This document shows positions 1 to 7,911 of a stretch of DNA of 64,000 nucleotides, piece by piece. The position numbers and the translations under genes were made by a program. The notes below the pieces were generated by a model, which was not told the origin of the DNA, ran no database searches, and saw only the letters and a program-made list of their open reading frames with translations. The stretch comes from Phaeovulum vinaykumarii. Its GTDB lineage: Bacteria > Pseudomonadota > Alphaproteobacteria > Rhodobacterales > Rhodobacteraceae. The stretch covers positions 744,001 to 808,000 of the forward strand of contig NZ_FTOM01000002.1 of NCBI RefSeq assembly GCF_900156695.1, in the 5' to 3' direction. How positions within the stretch are numbered: position 1 is the stretch's first letter; each line of letters begins with the position of its first letter.

Positions 1-387
1 GCGCAGATCCGCCCCGCGCCGCCCTTCACGACCGAGCTGCCGGAACTTTCCGACCCCGCGCGGCTGGCCGAGGAGGCGCGCGGGCGCTTCACGCTCTATC
101 TGGGCGCTGACGGGCGTCTGGGGTTTCGGGATCGGGCCGGAGAGGCCGCGCGCGTGCTGGCCGATCTGGCCGCGGCGCGCAGGGCCCATTGCGCGGTGCA
201 CGACTGCACGGCCGAGGCGCCCCAGCTGATCCTGCGCGCCGATCGGGCGGTGCCGGCCGCGCGCCTGGCCGGGCTTCTGCCCCGGATCGCGGGCGCGGGC
301 TTCGGGCGCATCGCGCTGGTGGCGCAGGGGCGGGCCGCCGTGGATCGGACCTCGGGCGGGCAGGGGGGCGGGCAGGGGGGCGGCTGA
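1..387 (+). CDS. exbD: ExbD/TolR-like biopolymer transport protein, 3' part
   Basis: The frame is open from the first base of the window for 128 codons and stops with TGA at 385-387, so the start and the N-terminal membrane helix lie outside. The visible part resembles the periplasmic domain of ExbD/TolR (a FTLYLGADGRL-type strand near residue 37, then alternating helices and strands) and ends in a Gly/Gln-rich tail. ExbD works with ExbB to couple the proton-motive force to TonB. The call is helped by the next gene, a TonB-like protein whose ATG overlaps this stop (TGATG). Family assignment is by weak similarity plus context. Confidence 0.6.
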   Translation, partial: AQIRPAPPFTTELPELSDPARLAEEARGRFTLYLGADGRLGFRDRAGEAARVLADLAAARRAHCAVHDCTAEAPQLILRADRAVPAARLAGLLPRIAGAGFGRIALVAQGRAAVDRTSGGQGGGQGGG

Positions 388-1337
388 TGGCGGGACGGCT
401 GGTCGAGATGACGGGCTTTGCGCTGCTGGCGATCGGGGCCCATGTGGCGGTGATGGCCGCGCTGCCGCCGATGCCCGGTGGGGCCTCCGGCGGCGGTGCG
501 CGCGGCGCCGGCGCGATCACGCTGGTGGCCGCCGATGCCGCGACGGCCGCGCAGGTCGCGCGCTGGGAACGGGTGCAACTGCCCGAACCCGAACTGGTCC
601 TGCCCGACACCCCGCCGCCCGTGGCGGTCGAACCTGCCCCCCCGCCGCCTGTGGCGGCAGAGACTTCGACGCCGCCCGTCGCGGCCCTGCCTGTCGTGCC
701 GGTTCCCCCGGCTTTCGAAGCCCCGGCGTCCGAAGCCGCATCTCTGGACGCCCCAGACCCCGAGACTGCGGCCCCCGAGATTGCGGCCCCCGAGACTGCG
801 GCCCCCGAGACTGCGGTCCCTGAAGCCCCGGCCCCCGATCCGGGTCTTGCGACCGCCCGCCCGCGCCCCAAGCCCGCGCGGCAAACGGCACCGCAGCGTC
901 CCCGCTCCGATCCCGCGGCGAAGGCCGCCCCTGGAAAGACGGAGCCGGCGAAGGCGCCCCCCAGCGTGGCCGAGATCGCCCGCGGGCAGGGCGGCGCCGG
1001 TGCGCGCGGCGCGCAGGCGGGGGCGGCGTCGGCCCTGTCCGAGGCGCGCCGGCAGAGCGATCTGGCTGCCTGGGGGGGCAAGATCCGCAGCCGGATCGAG
1101 CGCGCCAAGCGCTATCCCACCGGCGCGCGCGGGCTGCGCGGACAGGTGACGCTGGTGCTGACGGTCACGCCCGCGGGCCAGATCGCGGCGGTGCGTGTGG
1201 CGCGGTCATCGGGTCATGCGCTTCTGGATCAGGCCGCGTTGCACGCCGCGCGCCGCGCCGGGCAGCTGCCGCGCGCCCCGGCCTCGCTGCGCGCGGCCAG
1301 CTACACCTTCACCCTGAAGATGAGCTTTTCCGGCTGA
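387..1337 (+). CDS. tonB: TonB family energy-transducing protein
   Basis: A 316-aa protein with a single N-terminal membrane anchor (about residues 8-27), a long periplasmic linker of Pro, Ala and Glu, and a C-terminal TonB domain (last about 90 residues, with a YPTGARGLRGQVTLVLTV-like strand and a LLDQAALHAARRA helix). It would span the periplasm and energise outer-membrane receptors for siderophores, heme or similar ligands. The start at 387 is chosen because it overlaps the exbD stop and gives a normal anchor; a longer GTG-initiated frame from 189 would run through exbD. The linker contains a 15-bp tandem repeat. No receptor gene lies in the window. Confidence 0.85.
   Translation: MAGRLVEMTGFALLAIGAHVAVMAALPPMPGGASGGGARGAGAITLVAADAATAAQVARWERVQLPEPELVLPDTPPPVAVEPAPPPPVAAETSTPPVAALPVVPVPPAFEAPASEAASLDAPDPETAAPEIAAPETAAPETAVPEAPAPDPGLATARPRPKPARQTAPQRPRSDPAAKAAPGKTEPAKAPPSVAEIARGQGGAGARGAQAGAASALSEARRQSDLAAWGGKIRSRIERAKRYPTGARGLRGQVTLVLTVTPAGQIAAVRVARSSGHALLDQAALHAARRAGQLPRAPASLRAASYTFTLKMSFSG
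762..821 (+). repeat. 15-bp tandem repeat, four copies, inside tonB
   Basis: Four successive 15-bp units (GAGACTGCGGCCCCC with one or two substitutions) encode a PET/PEI-AAP pentapeptide repeat in the Pro-rich linker. Length changes here would stay in frame and alter only linker length. Confidence 0.9.
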
Positions 1338-1399
1338 CCGGCGCAGACACCGGCCCTTTTCCCCTCTGCGCATAAAAATTTGTAAACAATTTCAAGTTA

Positions 1400-2773
1400 T
1401 TGTGCAGCAATAAGAACTTTTGGCCGGTCCGCGTCTTGTCCAACGCCACGATCACGGGAAACAACGGAAGCAATGCCGCGACGGTGACGAACGCGACAGA
1501 CGGCGCCGGCGTGCCGTCTCAATCGGGGGCAAGCGTCACCGTCCAGACCACCAGCGCGACCGTTTCCGACACCGGCCATTTCTACGACGTCAACTTCGTG
1601 GACGGCGATGACACGCTGATCGGCGTGAACATGCCCTGGCCCAATCCGGCCAGCGGCGACACGCTGGGCTTTGACCATATCAACATGGGCTCGGGGCAGG
1701 ATTTCGCCTCGCTCAGCCGCAGCGGCTTTTACAGCACGCTTGACATGGGCGGCGGCGACGACCGGCTGATCCTCGACAATTCCGGCGGCCGCGACGTCCT
1801 TCTGGGCGACGGCAACGACTTCACCCGTCTCGACATGAGCGGCGCCGACCGTGCCTCGGAGGAAGAACTGGCCCAGAAGGTCGGGCATGCGCCGATGGAT
1901 CTGGACGGCGGCACCGGCAATGACACGCTGAACCTGGTGGGCGACTGGACGCTGACGCTTTCGGCGGGCAATTTCACGCTGGACACCGACGGCAACGGCT
2001 TTGGCGATACCACCACCTCGATCCTGCGTTCGGATCAATATGATCAGGTGGTGGGGATGCCGGCGCTTCTGGCCGGAACCGTGCGCTGGGGCGACACGAT
2101 CACCCTGTCGGGCGGCGATACCGTCCTGGCCCAGGCGACCTTCGCCAATTTCGAGGATCTGAACGCCGTCTGCTTTACCGCCGGCACGCCGATCGCCACG
2201 CCCGCGGGCCCGGTCGCGGTCGAGACCCTGGCCGAGGGCGATCTGGTGGTGACGCGGGCGGGGGTGCGGCCCATCCGCTGGATCGGGCGGCGGCGGCTCG
2301 ATCTGGTCGATCTGATGGCCAATCCCAAGATCCTGCCGATCCGGGTGGCGGCGGGGGCCTTTGCTCCGGGGCGGCCTGCGCGGGCCTTGCGCTTTTCGCC
2401 CCAGCACCGGCTGGTGGTGCGCTCGGCCATCGCGCAGGCCATGTTCGGCGCCCCCGAGGTGCTGGTCGCGGCGCGCCATCTGCTGGGGCTCGACGGGATC
2501 GAGGTCGACGGCGAGACCCGCACCGTGACCTATGTCCAAATGCTGCTTGACGAACATGCCGTCCTCGCCGTCGAGGGGATCGAGGCCGAGACGCTGTTTC
2601 CCGGCCCCCAGGCGCTGCGGGCGCTGCCCGCCGACGCCCGCGCCGAGGTCGAGACGCTTCTGCCCGGCTCCGGTGATGCTCCGGTGCGCCCGGCGCTGCC
2701 GCTTCTCAAGGGGCGGGACGCGCGGGCGCTGGCCGCACGGCACCGGCAGGCGGGCGAACCCCTTTGGTCCTGA
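1400..2773 (+). CDS. Hint (hedgehog/intein) domain protein, uncertain 5' end
   Basis: The last about 200 residues form a Hint_2-type autoprocessing domain: it opens with CFTAGTPIATP (nucleophile-position Cys near residue 253), has an RPIRWIGRR segment, and a conserved SPQHRL His motif. The first 250 residues are Gly/Asp/Asn-rich beta-repeat sequence (DMGGGDDRLIL, DGGTGNDTLNL) resembling calcium-binding RTX-type repeats of secreted proteins. Such proteins are common and multi-copy in Rhodobacteraceae; function is mostly unproven. The frame is open from 1376 but contains no ATG before about 1630. TTG at 1400 is the only early start and has no visible ribosome-binding site, so the 5' end may be damaged or mis-set. 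Confidence 0.7.
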   Translation: MCSNKNFWPVRVLSNATITGNNGSNAATVTNATDGAGVPSQSGASVTVQTTSATVSDTGHFYDVNFVDGDDTLIGVNMPWPNPASGDTLGFDHINMGSGQDFASLSRSGFYSTLDMGGGDDRLILDNSGGRDVLLGDGNDFTRLDMSGADRASEEELAQKVGHAPMDLDGGTGNDTLNLVGDWTLTLSAGNFTLDTDGNGFGDTTTSILRSDQYDQVVGMPALLAGTVRWGDTITLSGGDTVLAQATFANFEDLNAVCFTAGTPIATPAGPVAVETLAEGDLVVTRAGVRPIRWIGRRRLDLVDLMANPKILPIRVAAGAFAPGRPARALRFSPQHRLVVRSAIAQAMFGAPEVLVAARHLLGLDGIEVDGETRTVTYVQMLLDEHAVLAVEGIEAETLFPGPQALRALPADARAEVETLLPGSGDAPVRPALPLLKGRDARALAARHRQAGEPLWS

Positions 2774-2849
2774 GCGGGCGGGATCGCCTATGGTGGCTGC
2801 AAGGGCCGGTCAGAAGGACCGGGGCCGCAGAACGACAGGAGCATCGGGC

Positions 2850-3353
2850 ATGGAAAGCAGCCTTCCCGAGGAGGAACGCCGCAAGGTGGTGATCCACATC
2901 GGCCAGGAGGTGGCCGATATCCCTCAGGTGCTGCCGCTGGTGCAGCAGATGCACAAGGAAAGCCTGTTTTCCGATCTGCCCTTCGATCAACCCCAGTTCG
3001 AGCGCATCTGCGGCTTCATCCGCGACAACCCGGGCTTCAACGGCGGGCTCTATGCCGAATATGACGGCGCGCCGGTGGCCTTTGCCTATTACGTCTTCCG
3101 CCCCTTCATGGGCAGCCGCAAGAGCTGGGTGACGGTGATGCATACGCTCTATCTGCGCGCCGATGTGCGCGCCACGCCGCTGGGCGGCTATATCTGGCAG
3201 CGCATCCTGATGGCGGTGCGGGCCTGGTCGGCGCCGCGCGGCTCCAGGGGGATCATGTTCAACGTCACCTCGGGCATCGCCATCGAGGAAACCGACACCG
3301 TCCTGCGCACCGGTGGCGCCACCCATCTGGGCGGCAATATTACACGACTTTGA
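2850..3353 (+). CDS. GNAT-family N-acetyltransferase, possibly cut at its C-terminus
   Basis: A 167-aa protein starting at an ATG preceded by GACAGGAG. It has GNAT-like order: an N-terminal helix pair, GGLYAEYDGAPVAFAYYVF strands, a SWVTVMHTLYLRADVR strand leading to a GGYIWQRILMA helix (acetyl-CoA loop position), and IMFNVTSG. The substrate is unknown. The last residues (THLGGN-ITRL) sit where GC content falls sharply, and the stop lies at the edge of the integrase island, so a few native C-terminal residues may have been replaced. That is inference; an aligned homologue would settle it. Confidence 0.65.
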   Translation: MESSLPEEERRKVVIHIGQEVADIPQVLPLVQQMHKESLFSDLPFDQPQFERICGFIRDNPGFNGGLYAEYDGAPVAFAYYVFRPFMGSRKSWVTVMHTLYLRADVRATPLGGYIWQRILMAVRAWSAPRGSRGIMFNVTSGIAIEETDTVLRTGGATHLGGNITRL

Positions 3354-3410
3354 CTAGCCGACCTATAGATCATTAACCGACGTTTTTTGGGGCGTAAGTG
3401 GTTGCTGGTG

Positions 3411-3480
3411 TTAGATTATCAGAGATCTAAGACAGCTTCCCGGTGTAATGACTGTAAGCCTTACGGTGTCACAGGGTCAC
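3411..3480. repeat. Small inverted repeats at the integrase island edge
   Basis: In the gene-free stretch 3354-3539 there is a 6-bp-arm palindrome TTAGAT/ATCTAA (3411-3416 and 3425-3430), a near-perfect palindrome ACtGTAAGCCTTACgGT (3451-3467) and a 9-mer CAGGGTCAC (3472-3480). The 9-mer recurs directly at 3494-3502 and inverted at 3520-3528. The stretch is visibly more AT-rich than the chromosome around it. This arrangement would fit recombinase arm/core sites or a small intergenic regulatory region. Confidence 0.5.
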
Positions 3481-3490
3481 AAAAGGGGCA

Positions 3491-3531
3491 CACCAGGGTC
3501 ACAGCATGTGTCACGTCGCGTGACCCTGGTG
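3491..3531 (-). terminator. 12-bp perfect inverted repeat after the integrase operon
   Basis: CACCAGGGTCAC (3491-3502) and GTGACCCTGGTG (3520-3531) are exact inverted copies around a 17-base loop. The hairpin lies 8 bases beyond the stop of the small minus-strand gene, and on that strand a CCCCTTTT run follows a few bases later. A transcription terminator is one reading. A recombination site is the other, because the inner 9-mer also occurs as a direct repeat at 3472-3480. Confidence 0.5.
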
Positions 3532-3539
3532 CTCTTGCG

Positions 3540-3707
3540 CTAGTTCAGCTTCGAGGACGGGCAGCGGGCCTTGGCTTCCCAGCCTGCGGTGAAGGCGCGG
3601 AGCAGGGCCTCTTCCGCAAGCTCCCGATCAAGTGGCTCGAGCGGCAGAGGGATGTCGGGATCTTCCATCCAGAGATCGAAGGCGTCCTTGAGTTGGTCTT
3701 TGGTCAT
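3540..3707 (-). CDS. Small protein coupled to the integrase
   Basis: A 55-codon reading frame whose ATG (3705-3707) overlaps the integrase stop as ATGA, implying translational coupling. The product is acidic and Leu-rich in its first half (begins MTKDQLKDAFDLWMEDP) and ends in a basic segment with CPSSKLN. I recognise no family. Coupling, a clean stop followed by the 12-bp hairpin, and normal codon use favour a real accessory gene of the mobile element, perhaps a recombination-directionality or regulatory factor. No function is shown. Confidence 0.55.
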   Translation of the reverse strand: MTKDQLKDAFDLWMEDPDIPLPLEPLDRELAEEALLRAFTAGWEAKARCPSSKLN

Positions 3708-4288
3708 CTCAGCAAGGTCTCCAACTTGAAGATGTCGGTGGGGGTGAGCTTGGCGTATCGCAGGGTGGTGGATATGTTAGTGTGCCCCATCCAGTGCATG
3801 ATACGCCGCAGGTCTGCACCACGTTGCACAAGGCGCGAGGCGCATGTGTGACGCATGGTGTAAAGCACGACGTCATCAAGGCCAAGGTGTTCGGCGGCCT
3901 GTCGGACATGTTCCGACGCTGTATCAGTCGTCAGGCCACCGAAAGGTCTGCTTTCACCTCTCTCCCGTGAGGCGAGGAACGCGGCCTTCGCTCGATCAGT
4001 GAGTGGCAGCACCCTTTGCCCCTTGCTCTTGGTCTTGGTGCGCATCAGGCTGATGACGGCCCGTGCAGTTCCTGTGGCAGGGTCGTTCACGTCCGGTGCC
4101 GTCCCTCCTGCGCTCTTCGATACCTCGGACCATTTGATAGGCAGGCCCTTGGTGCGCCCTACGAGCAGTTCTCCGGGGCGGCAGCCGGTGTCGATGAGAG
4201 CTTCAACAGCCTGGGCGGTGATCTCGCGGCCCCAGTGACGCAGTAGGGCGAGGATCTGTTTCTCCTCTTCGACGGTCAGAAAGCGCAT
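3704..4288 (-). pseudogene. Tyrosine recombinase/phage-type integrase, N-terminus missing
   Basis: A 194-residue frame from an internal ATG covers only the catalytic domain. Visible are the first Arg in TGCRPGELL, the YTMRHTCASR box (Arg, with Tyr in place of the usual first His), MGHTNISTTLRY with the nucleophile Tyr, and a C-terminal helix. Intact relatives have a further 150-200 residues carrying SAM-like and arm-binding domains. The frame continues upstream in family-like sequence (KPEDNAR before MRFLT) only to about 4309, then stops at 4319-4321. The gene is therefore truncated at the point where the glycosyltransferase sequence begins. It probably marks a former integrative element and is unlikely to be fully active. 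Confidence 0.8.
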
Positions 4289-4302
4289 CCTCGCGTTGTC
4301 TT

Positions 4303-4851
4303 CGGGTTTTTCCCCAATTCATGTGCGCAGTCGAGCTTTTGCAAAAGCGGCGCGACGACTTTCACACGCTGGTTCTGGCGCAGGACGCCGTGGCCTACGG
4401 CGACAAGCTGGCCGCGGGGCAGGGCTGGGGGCAGCGCGCGCTTCAGGCGCTGGATCTCGACCGTGACCGGCTGCATCTGCACGGGATGAAGCCGCGGCCG
4501 GACTATCTGCGCGTGCTCCAGGCCTCGAGCGCGCATGTCTATTTCACCGAACCCTTCGTCACCTCGTGGTCGCTGTCCGAGGCGCTGGCGGCGGGCTGTC
4601 TGGTCATCGGGTCGCTGACGCCGCCGGTCGAGGAGCTGATCACCGACATGCAGACCGGCATCCTGGTCGACATGGACGACCCCGAGGAGGTGGCCGACAT
4701 GATCGAATGGGCGTTCGACCACCCCGCCGAGGTGGCCGCGATCCGCGCCCGCGCCCGCGCGATGATCTGCGATCGCTACGCGGCCGAGGGGGGCTTTGCC
4801 GACAAGGCCGCCCGTCTGGCGGCGCTGATTGCGGGCACGCGGACCGGGTGA
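4303..4851 (+). pseudogene. Group 1 glycosyltransferase, C-terminal half only
   Basis: The frame encodes the nucleotide-sugar-binding Rossmann domain of a GT4-type glycosyltransferase: RVFPQFMCAVELLQKRR, a LVLAQDAVAYG strand, the RLHLHGMKP-YLRVLQASSAHVYFTEPF segment, then SWSLSEALAAGCLVIGS (conserved Glu of the EX7E-like motif) and a tail of helices. About 200 N-terminal residues expected for the family are missing. The recognisable sequence begins at about 4303, inside the overlap with the truncated integrase. An ATG at 4321 exists but would give only half a domain. It is interpreted as a 5'-truncated remnant. Confidence 0.75.
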
Positions 4852-5228
4852 ACGCCAGCGTCCGGGCTACACCCATGGGGCGAACGGCGCGGTATCTGCT
4901 AAGGGGGCGAAGCGGCGAATGACGTCACGTCAAACCTGCGCGATCTCGGCGGGAGGGGGGCGGTTCACGGCACCCGTGCATCGCGGTGAATATCCGGAAT
5001 AGTCATTTTAAAACATTTGTTTGACTGTAAACCCTAGTGCGCCCCCGAGACCCCGCCTGTCTGTCCTGCACCCCGCTGGGCGCCGGGCCGCGGGGGTCGC
5101 TTCTGGGTGGAAAGTGAACGGACCGGGTCGAATCCACCCTTGCAAACGCCCCGGCATCGGCATTTCATGCGGCCCGCGTCGTCGTCCGGTTCCAGAAGGC
5201 GATACGCCCAACTTATGGAGGTTTACCC
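4852..5228. other. Intergenic region upstream of the peptide transporter
   Basis: No gene is supported here. The middle (about 5001-5035) is unusually AT-rich and includes TTGACT at 5021-5026, a possible -35 element, but no good -10 at 17 bp. The right end carries TGGAGG seven bases before the dppA ATG. Confidence 0.5.
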
Positions 5229-6827
5229 ATGAAATTCGCGCATCTCGTCGCGGCGTCCTCGCTGGCCGTGATGGCGGCCGCCGGAGCGCATGCCAAGACG
5301 CTGGTCTATTGCTCGGAAGGCTCGCCCGAGGGCTTTGACCCCGCGCCCTATACCTCGGGCACGACGTTCGACGCGACCGGCAAGGCGGTCTACAACCAGC
5401 TGGTGCAATTCGTGCCCGGCTCCACCGAGATCATGCCGGCGCTGGCCGAAAGCTATGACGTTTCGGACGACGGGCTGGAATACACCTTCCATCTGCGCCC
5501 CGGCGTCAAGTTCCATACCACGTCCTTCTTCACCCCCACGCGCGATCTGAACGCCGATGACGTGATCTTCTCGTTCGAGCGTCAGGGCGATGCGGACGAT
5601 CCCTGGCACCAGTACGTTCCGGGGCTGAGCTACGAATATTACAGCGGCATGGAGATGCCCTCGGTCATCAAGTCGATCGAGAAGGTCGACGACCTGACGG
5701 TGAAATTCGTCCTGACCCGCCCCGAGGCGCCCTTCCTTGCCAACCTGGCGATGGATTTCTCCTCGATCCTGTCCAAGGAATACGCCGACAAGTTGCAGGC
5801 CGAAGGTCACATGGAAGACCTCAACAACCTGCCCGTCGGCACCGGCCCGTTCCAGTTCGTGGCCTATCAGAAGGATGCGGTGATCCGCTATCAGGCCTTC
5901 GACGCCTACTGGGCCGGCCGCGAGAAGATCGACAACCTGATCTTCGCCATCACCCCCGATCCGGCGGTGCGCATGCAGAAGCTGCAAGCGGGCGAATGCC
6001 ATATCATGCCCTATCCGGCGCCGGCCGATATCGCGGCGCTGAAGGCCGATCCGAACCTCAAGGTGATGGAACAGGCCGGGCTGAACGTCGCCTATCTGGC
6101 CTATAACACCACCATCGCGCCCTTCGACAACCCGCAGGTGCGCACCGCGCTGAACATGGCCATGAACAAGCAGGCCATTCTGGATGCGGTGTTCCAGGGC
6201 ACGGGCCAGGTGGCCAAGAACCCGATCCCGCCGACGATGTGGAGCTATAACGACGCGGTCGTGGACACGCCCTATGACCCGGAAGCGGCCAAGCAGATGC
6301 TGGCCGATGCCGGCGTCAGCGACCTGTCGATGGAAGTCTGGGCGATGCCCGTGCAGCGGCCCTACATGCCCAATGCGCGCCGCACCGCCGAGCTGATCCA
6401 GGAGGATTTCGGCAAGATCGGGGTCAATGTGGAGATCGTCTCGTATGAATGGGGCGAATACCTCAAGAAATCGACCGACCCGGCCCGCAAGGGCGCCGTG
6501 ATCCTGGGCTGGACCGGCGACAACGGCGACCCGGACAACTTCCTGGCCGTTCTTCTGGGCTGCGCGGCTGCCGGCGACGGCGGGGCCAACCGTGCGCAAT
6601 GGTGCAACAAGGAGTTCGACGACCTGATCCAGCAGGCCAAGGTCGCCGCCGATCACGAGACCCGCGTGAAGCTCTATGAAGAGGCACAGCTGGTCTTCAA
6701 GCGCGAGAACCCCTGGGCCACCATCGCCCATTCGACCGTGTTCATGCCCATGTCGGCCAAGGTGTCGGGCTATGTCATGAACCCGCTCGGCTCGCATTCC
6801 TTCTCGGGCGTGGATATCGCCGAGTAA
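5229..6827 (+). CDS. dppA: Peptide ABC transporter substrate-binding protein
   Basis: A 532-aa SBP_bac_5 family protein. It has a signal peptide (MKFAHLVAASSLAVMAAAGAHA, cleaved before KTLVYCSEG), then the family strand TLVYCSEGSPEGFDPAPY, PALAESYDVSDDGLEYTFHLRPGVKFH and NLPVGTGPFQF segments typical of DppA. It captures di- or oligopeptides in the periplasm and hands them to the DppBC channel. A clear RBS (TGGAGG) precedes the ATG. It is the first gene of a five-gene operon; the 69-bp spacer to dppB is the longest in the operon, which is usual after a highly expressed binding protein. Ligand specificity (dipeptide, heme, other) cannot be read from sequence. Confidence 0.93.
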   Translation: MKFAHLVAASSLAVMAAAGAHAKTLVYCSEGSPEGFDPAPYTSGTTFDATGKAVYNQLVQFVPGSTEIMPALAESYDVSDDGLEYTFHLRPGVKFHTTSFFTPTRDLNADDVIFSFERQGDADDPWHQYVPGLSYEYYSGMEMPSVIKSIEKVDDLTVKFVLTRPEAPFLANLAMDFSSILSKEYADKLQAEGHMEDLNNLPVGTGPFQFVAYQKDAVIRYQAFDAYWAGREKIDNLIFAITPDPAVRMQKLQAGECHIMPYPAPADIAALKADPNLKVMEQAGLNVAYLAYNTTIAPFDNPQVRTALNMAMNKQAILDAVFQGTGQVAKNPIPPTMWSYNDAVVDTPYDPEAAKQMLADAGVSDLSMEVWAMPVQRPYMPNARRTAELIQEDFGKIGVNVEIVSYEWGEYLKKSTDPARKGAVILGWTGDNGDPDNFLAVLLGCAAAGDGGANRAQWCNKEFDDLIQQAKVAADHETRVKLYEEAQLVFKRENPWATIAHSTVFMPMSAKVSGYVMNPLGSHSFSGVDIAE

Positions 6828-6896
6828 GGCGGGGCACTTGAATGCAGGCGCGTCCGGGGGTAGCCCCGGGCGCGCCTCGTATGTTTCGGGAAATCC

Positions 6897-7904
6897 ATGA
6901 TCAGATTCATCCTCGGCAAGATCCTCTATCTGGTGCCGACCTTCATCGGCATCACCATCGTGGCCTTCGGCTTCGTGCGGCTGTTGCCGGGCGACCCGGT
7001 GCTGTTGCTGGCCGGCGAACGCGGCATCACGCCCGAGCGCCACGCCGAGCTGTCGCATGCGCTGGGCTTCGACCGCCCGATCTGGGTGCAGTATCTCGAC
7101 TTCGTGTCGGGGCTGTTCCAGGGCGATTTCGGCCTGTCGCTGACCACCAAGAAACCCGTGCTGGACGAATTCCTGACGCTGTTTCCCGCCACGATCGAGC
7201 TGGGTCTCTGCGCCATCGTGCTGGCCACGTTGATCGGCATTCCGCTGGGCGTGCTGGCGGCGATCAAGCGCGGAAGCTGGTTCGATCAGATGTCGATGGG
7301 CACCGCGCTCGTGGGCTATTCGATGCCGATCTTCTGGTGGGGGCTTTTGCTCATCATCCTGTTTTCCGGCATCCTGAAATGGACGCCGGTCTCGGGGCGG
7401 ATCGACCTGCTCTATTACTTCCCGAACGGCACCGGCTTCATGCTCTATGACGCGCTGATGTCGGGACAGAAGGGCGCCTTCGTGTCGGCCCTGCGCCACC
7501 TGATCCTGCCCTCGATCGTGCTGGCCACGATCCCGATGGCGGTGATCGCGCGGCAGTCACGCTCGGCCATGCTCGAGGTGCTGGGCGAGGATTACGTCCG
7601 CACCGCCCGCGCCAAGGGGATGAGCCCCTTTCGCGTGGTCTCGGTCCATGCGCTGCGCAACGCGCTCATTCCGGTGGTGACCACGATCGGCCTTCAGATC
7701 GGCATGCTGATGGCCGGCGCCATCCTGACCGAAACCATCTTCTCGTGGCCCGGCATCGGCAAGTGGATGATCGATTCCATCTCGCGGCGCGACTACCCCT
7801 CGGTGCAGGGGGGGCTTTTGCTGATGGCCGGCGTCGTGATGGTGGTGAACCTGATCGTCGATCTTCTCTATGGGGTCATCAACCCCCGCATCCGACATTC
7901 CTGA
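6897..7904 (+). CDS. dppB: Peptide ABC transporter permease, DppB type
   Basis: A 335-aa integral membrane protein starting MIRFILGKILYLVPTFIGITIVAFGFVRLLPGDP, the signature N-terminus of DppB/OppB permeases. About six membrane segments follow. The EAA loop that contacts the ATPases is visible around LGEDYVRTARAKGMSPFRVVSVHALRNALIPV. It ends 7 bases before the dppC ATG. Together with DppC it forms the inner-membrane channel. Confidence 0.95.
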   Translation: MIRFILGKILYLVPTFIGITIVAFGFVRLLPGDPVLLLAGERGITPERHAELSHALGFDRPIWVQYLDFVSGLFQGDFGLSLTTKKPVLDEFLTLFPATIELGLCAIVLATLIGIPLGVLAAIKRGSWFDQMSMGTALVGYSMPIFWWGLLLIILFSGILKWTPVSGRIDLLYYFPNGTGFMLYDALMSGQKGAFVSALRHLILPSIVLATIPMAVIARQSRSAMLEVLGEDYVRTARAKGMSPFRVVSVHALRNALIPVVTTIGLQIGMLMAGAILTETIFSWPGIGKWMIDSISRRDYPSVQGGLLLMAGVVMVVNLIVDLLYGVINPRIRHS

Positions 7905-7911
7905 GGGCGCC

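Noticed and set aside
3387-4246. Plus-strand frames opposite the integrase (3387-3851, 3782-3970, 3999-4238)
   Set aside because: The minus-strand integrase has clear catalytic motifs, whereas the plus-strand translations have none.
5223-7499. Long minus-strand frame across dppA-dppB, and similar frames opposite the RND pump (12484-15186)
   Set aside because: Antisense shadows of well-supported transporter genes.
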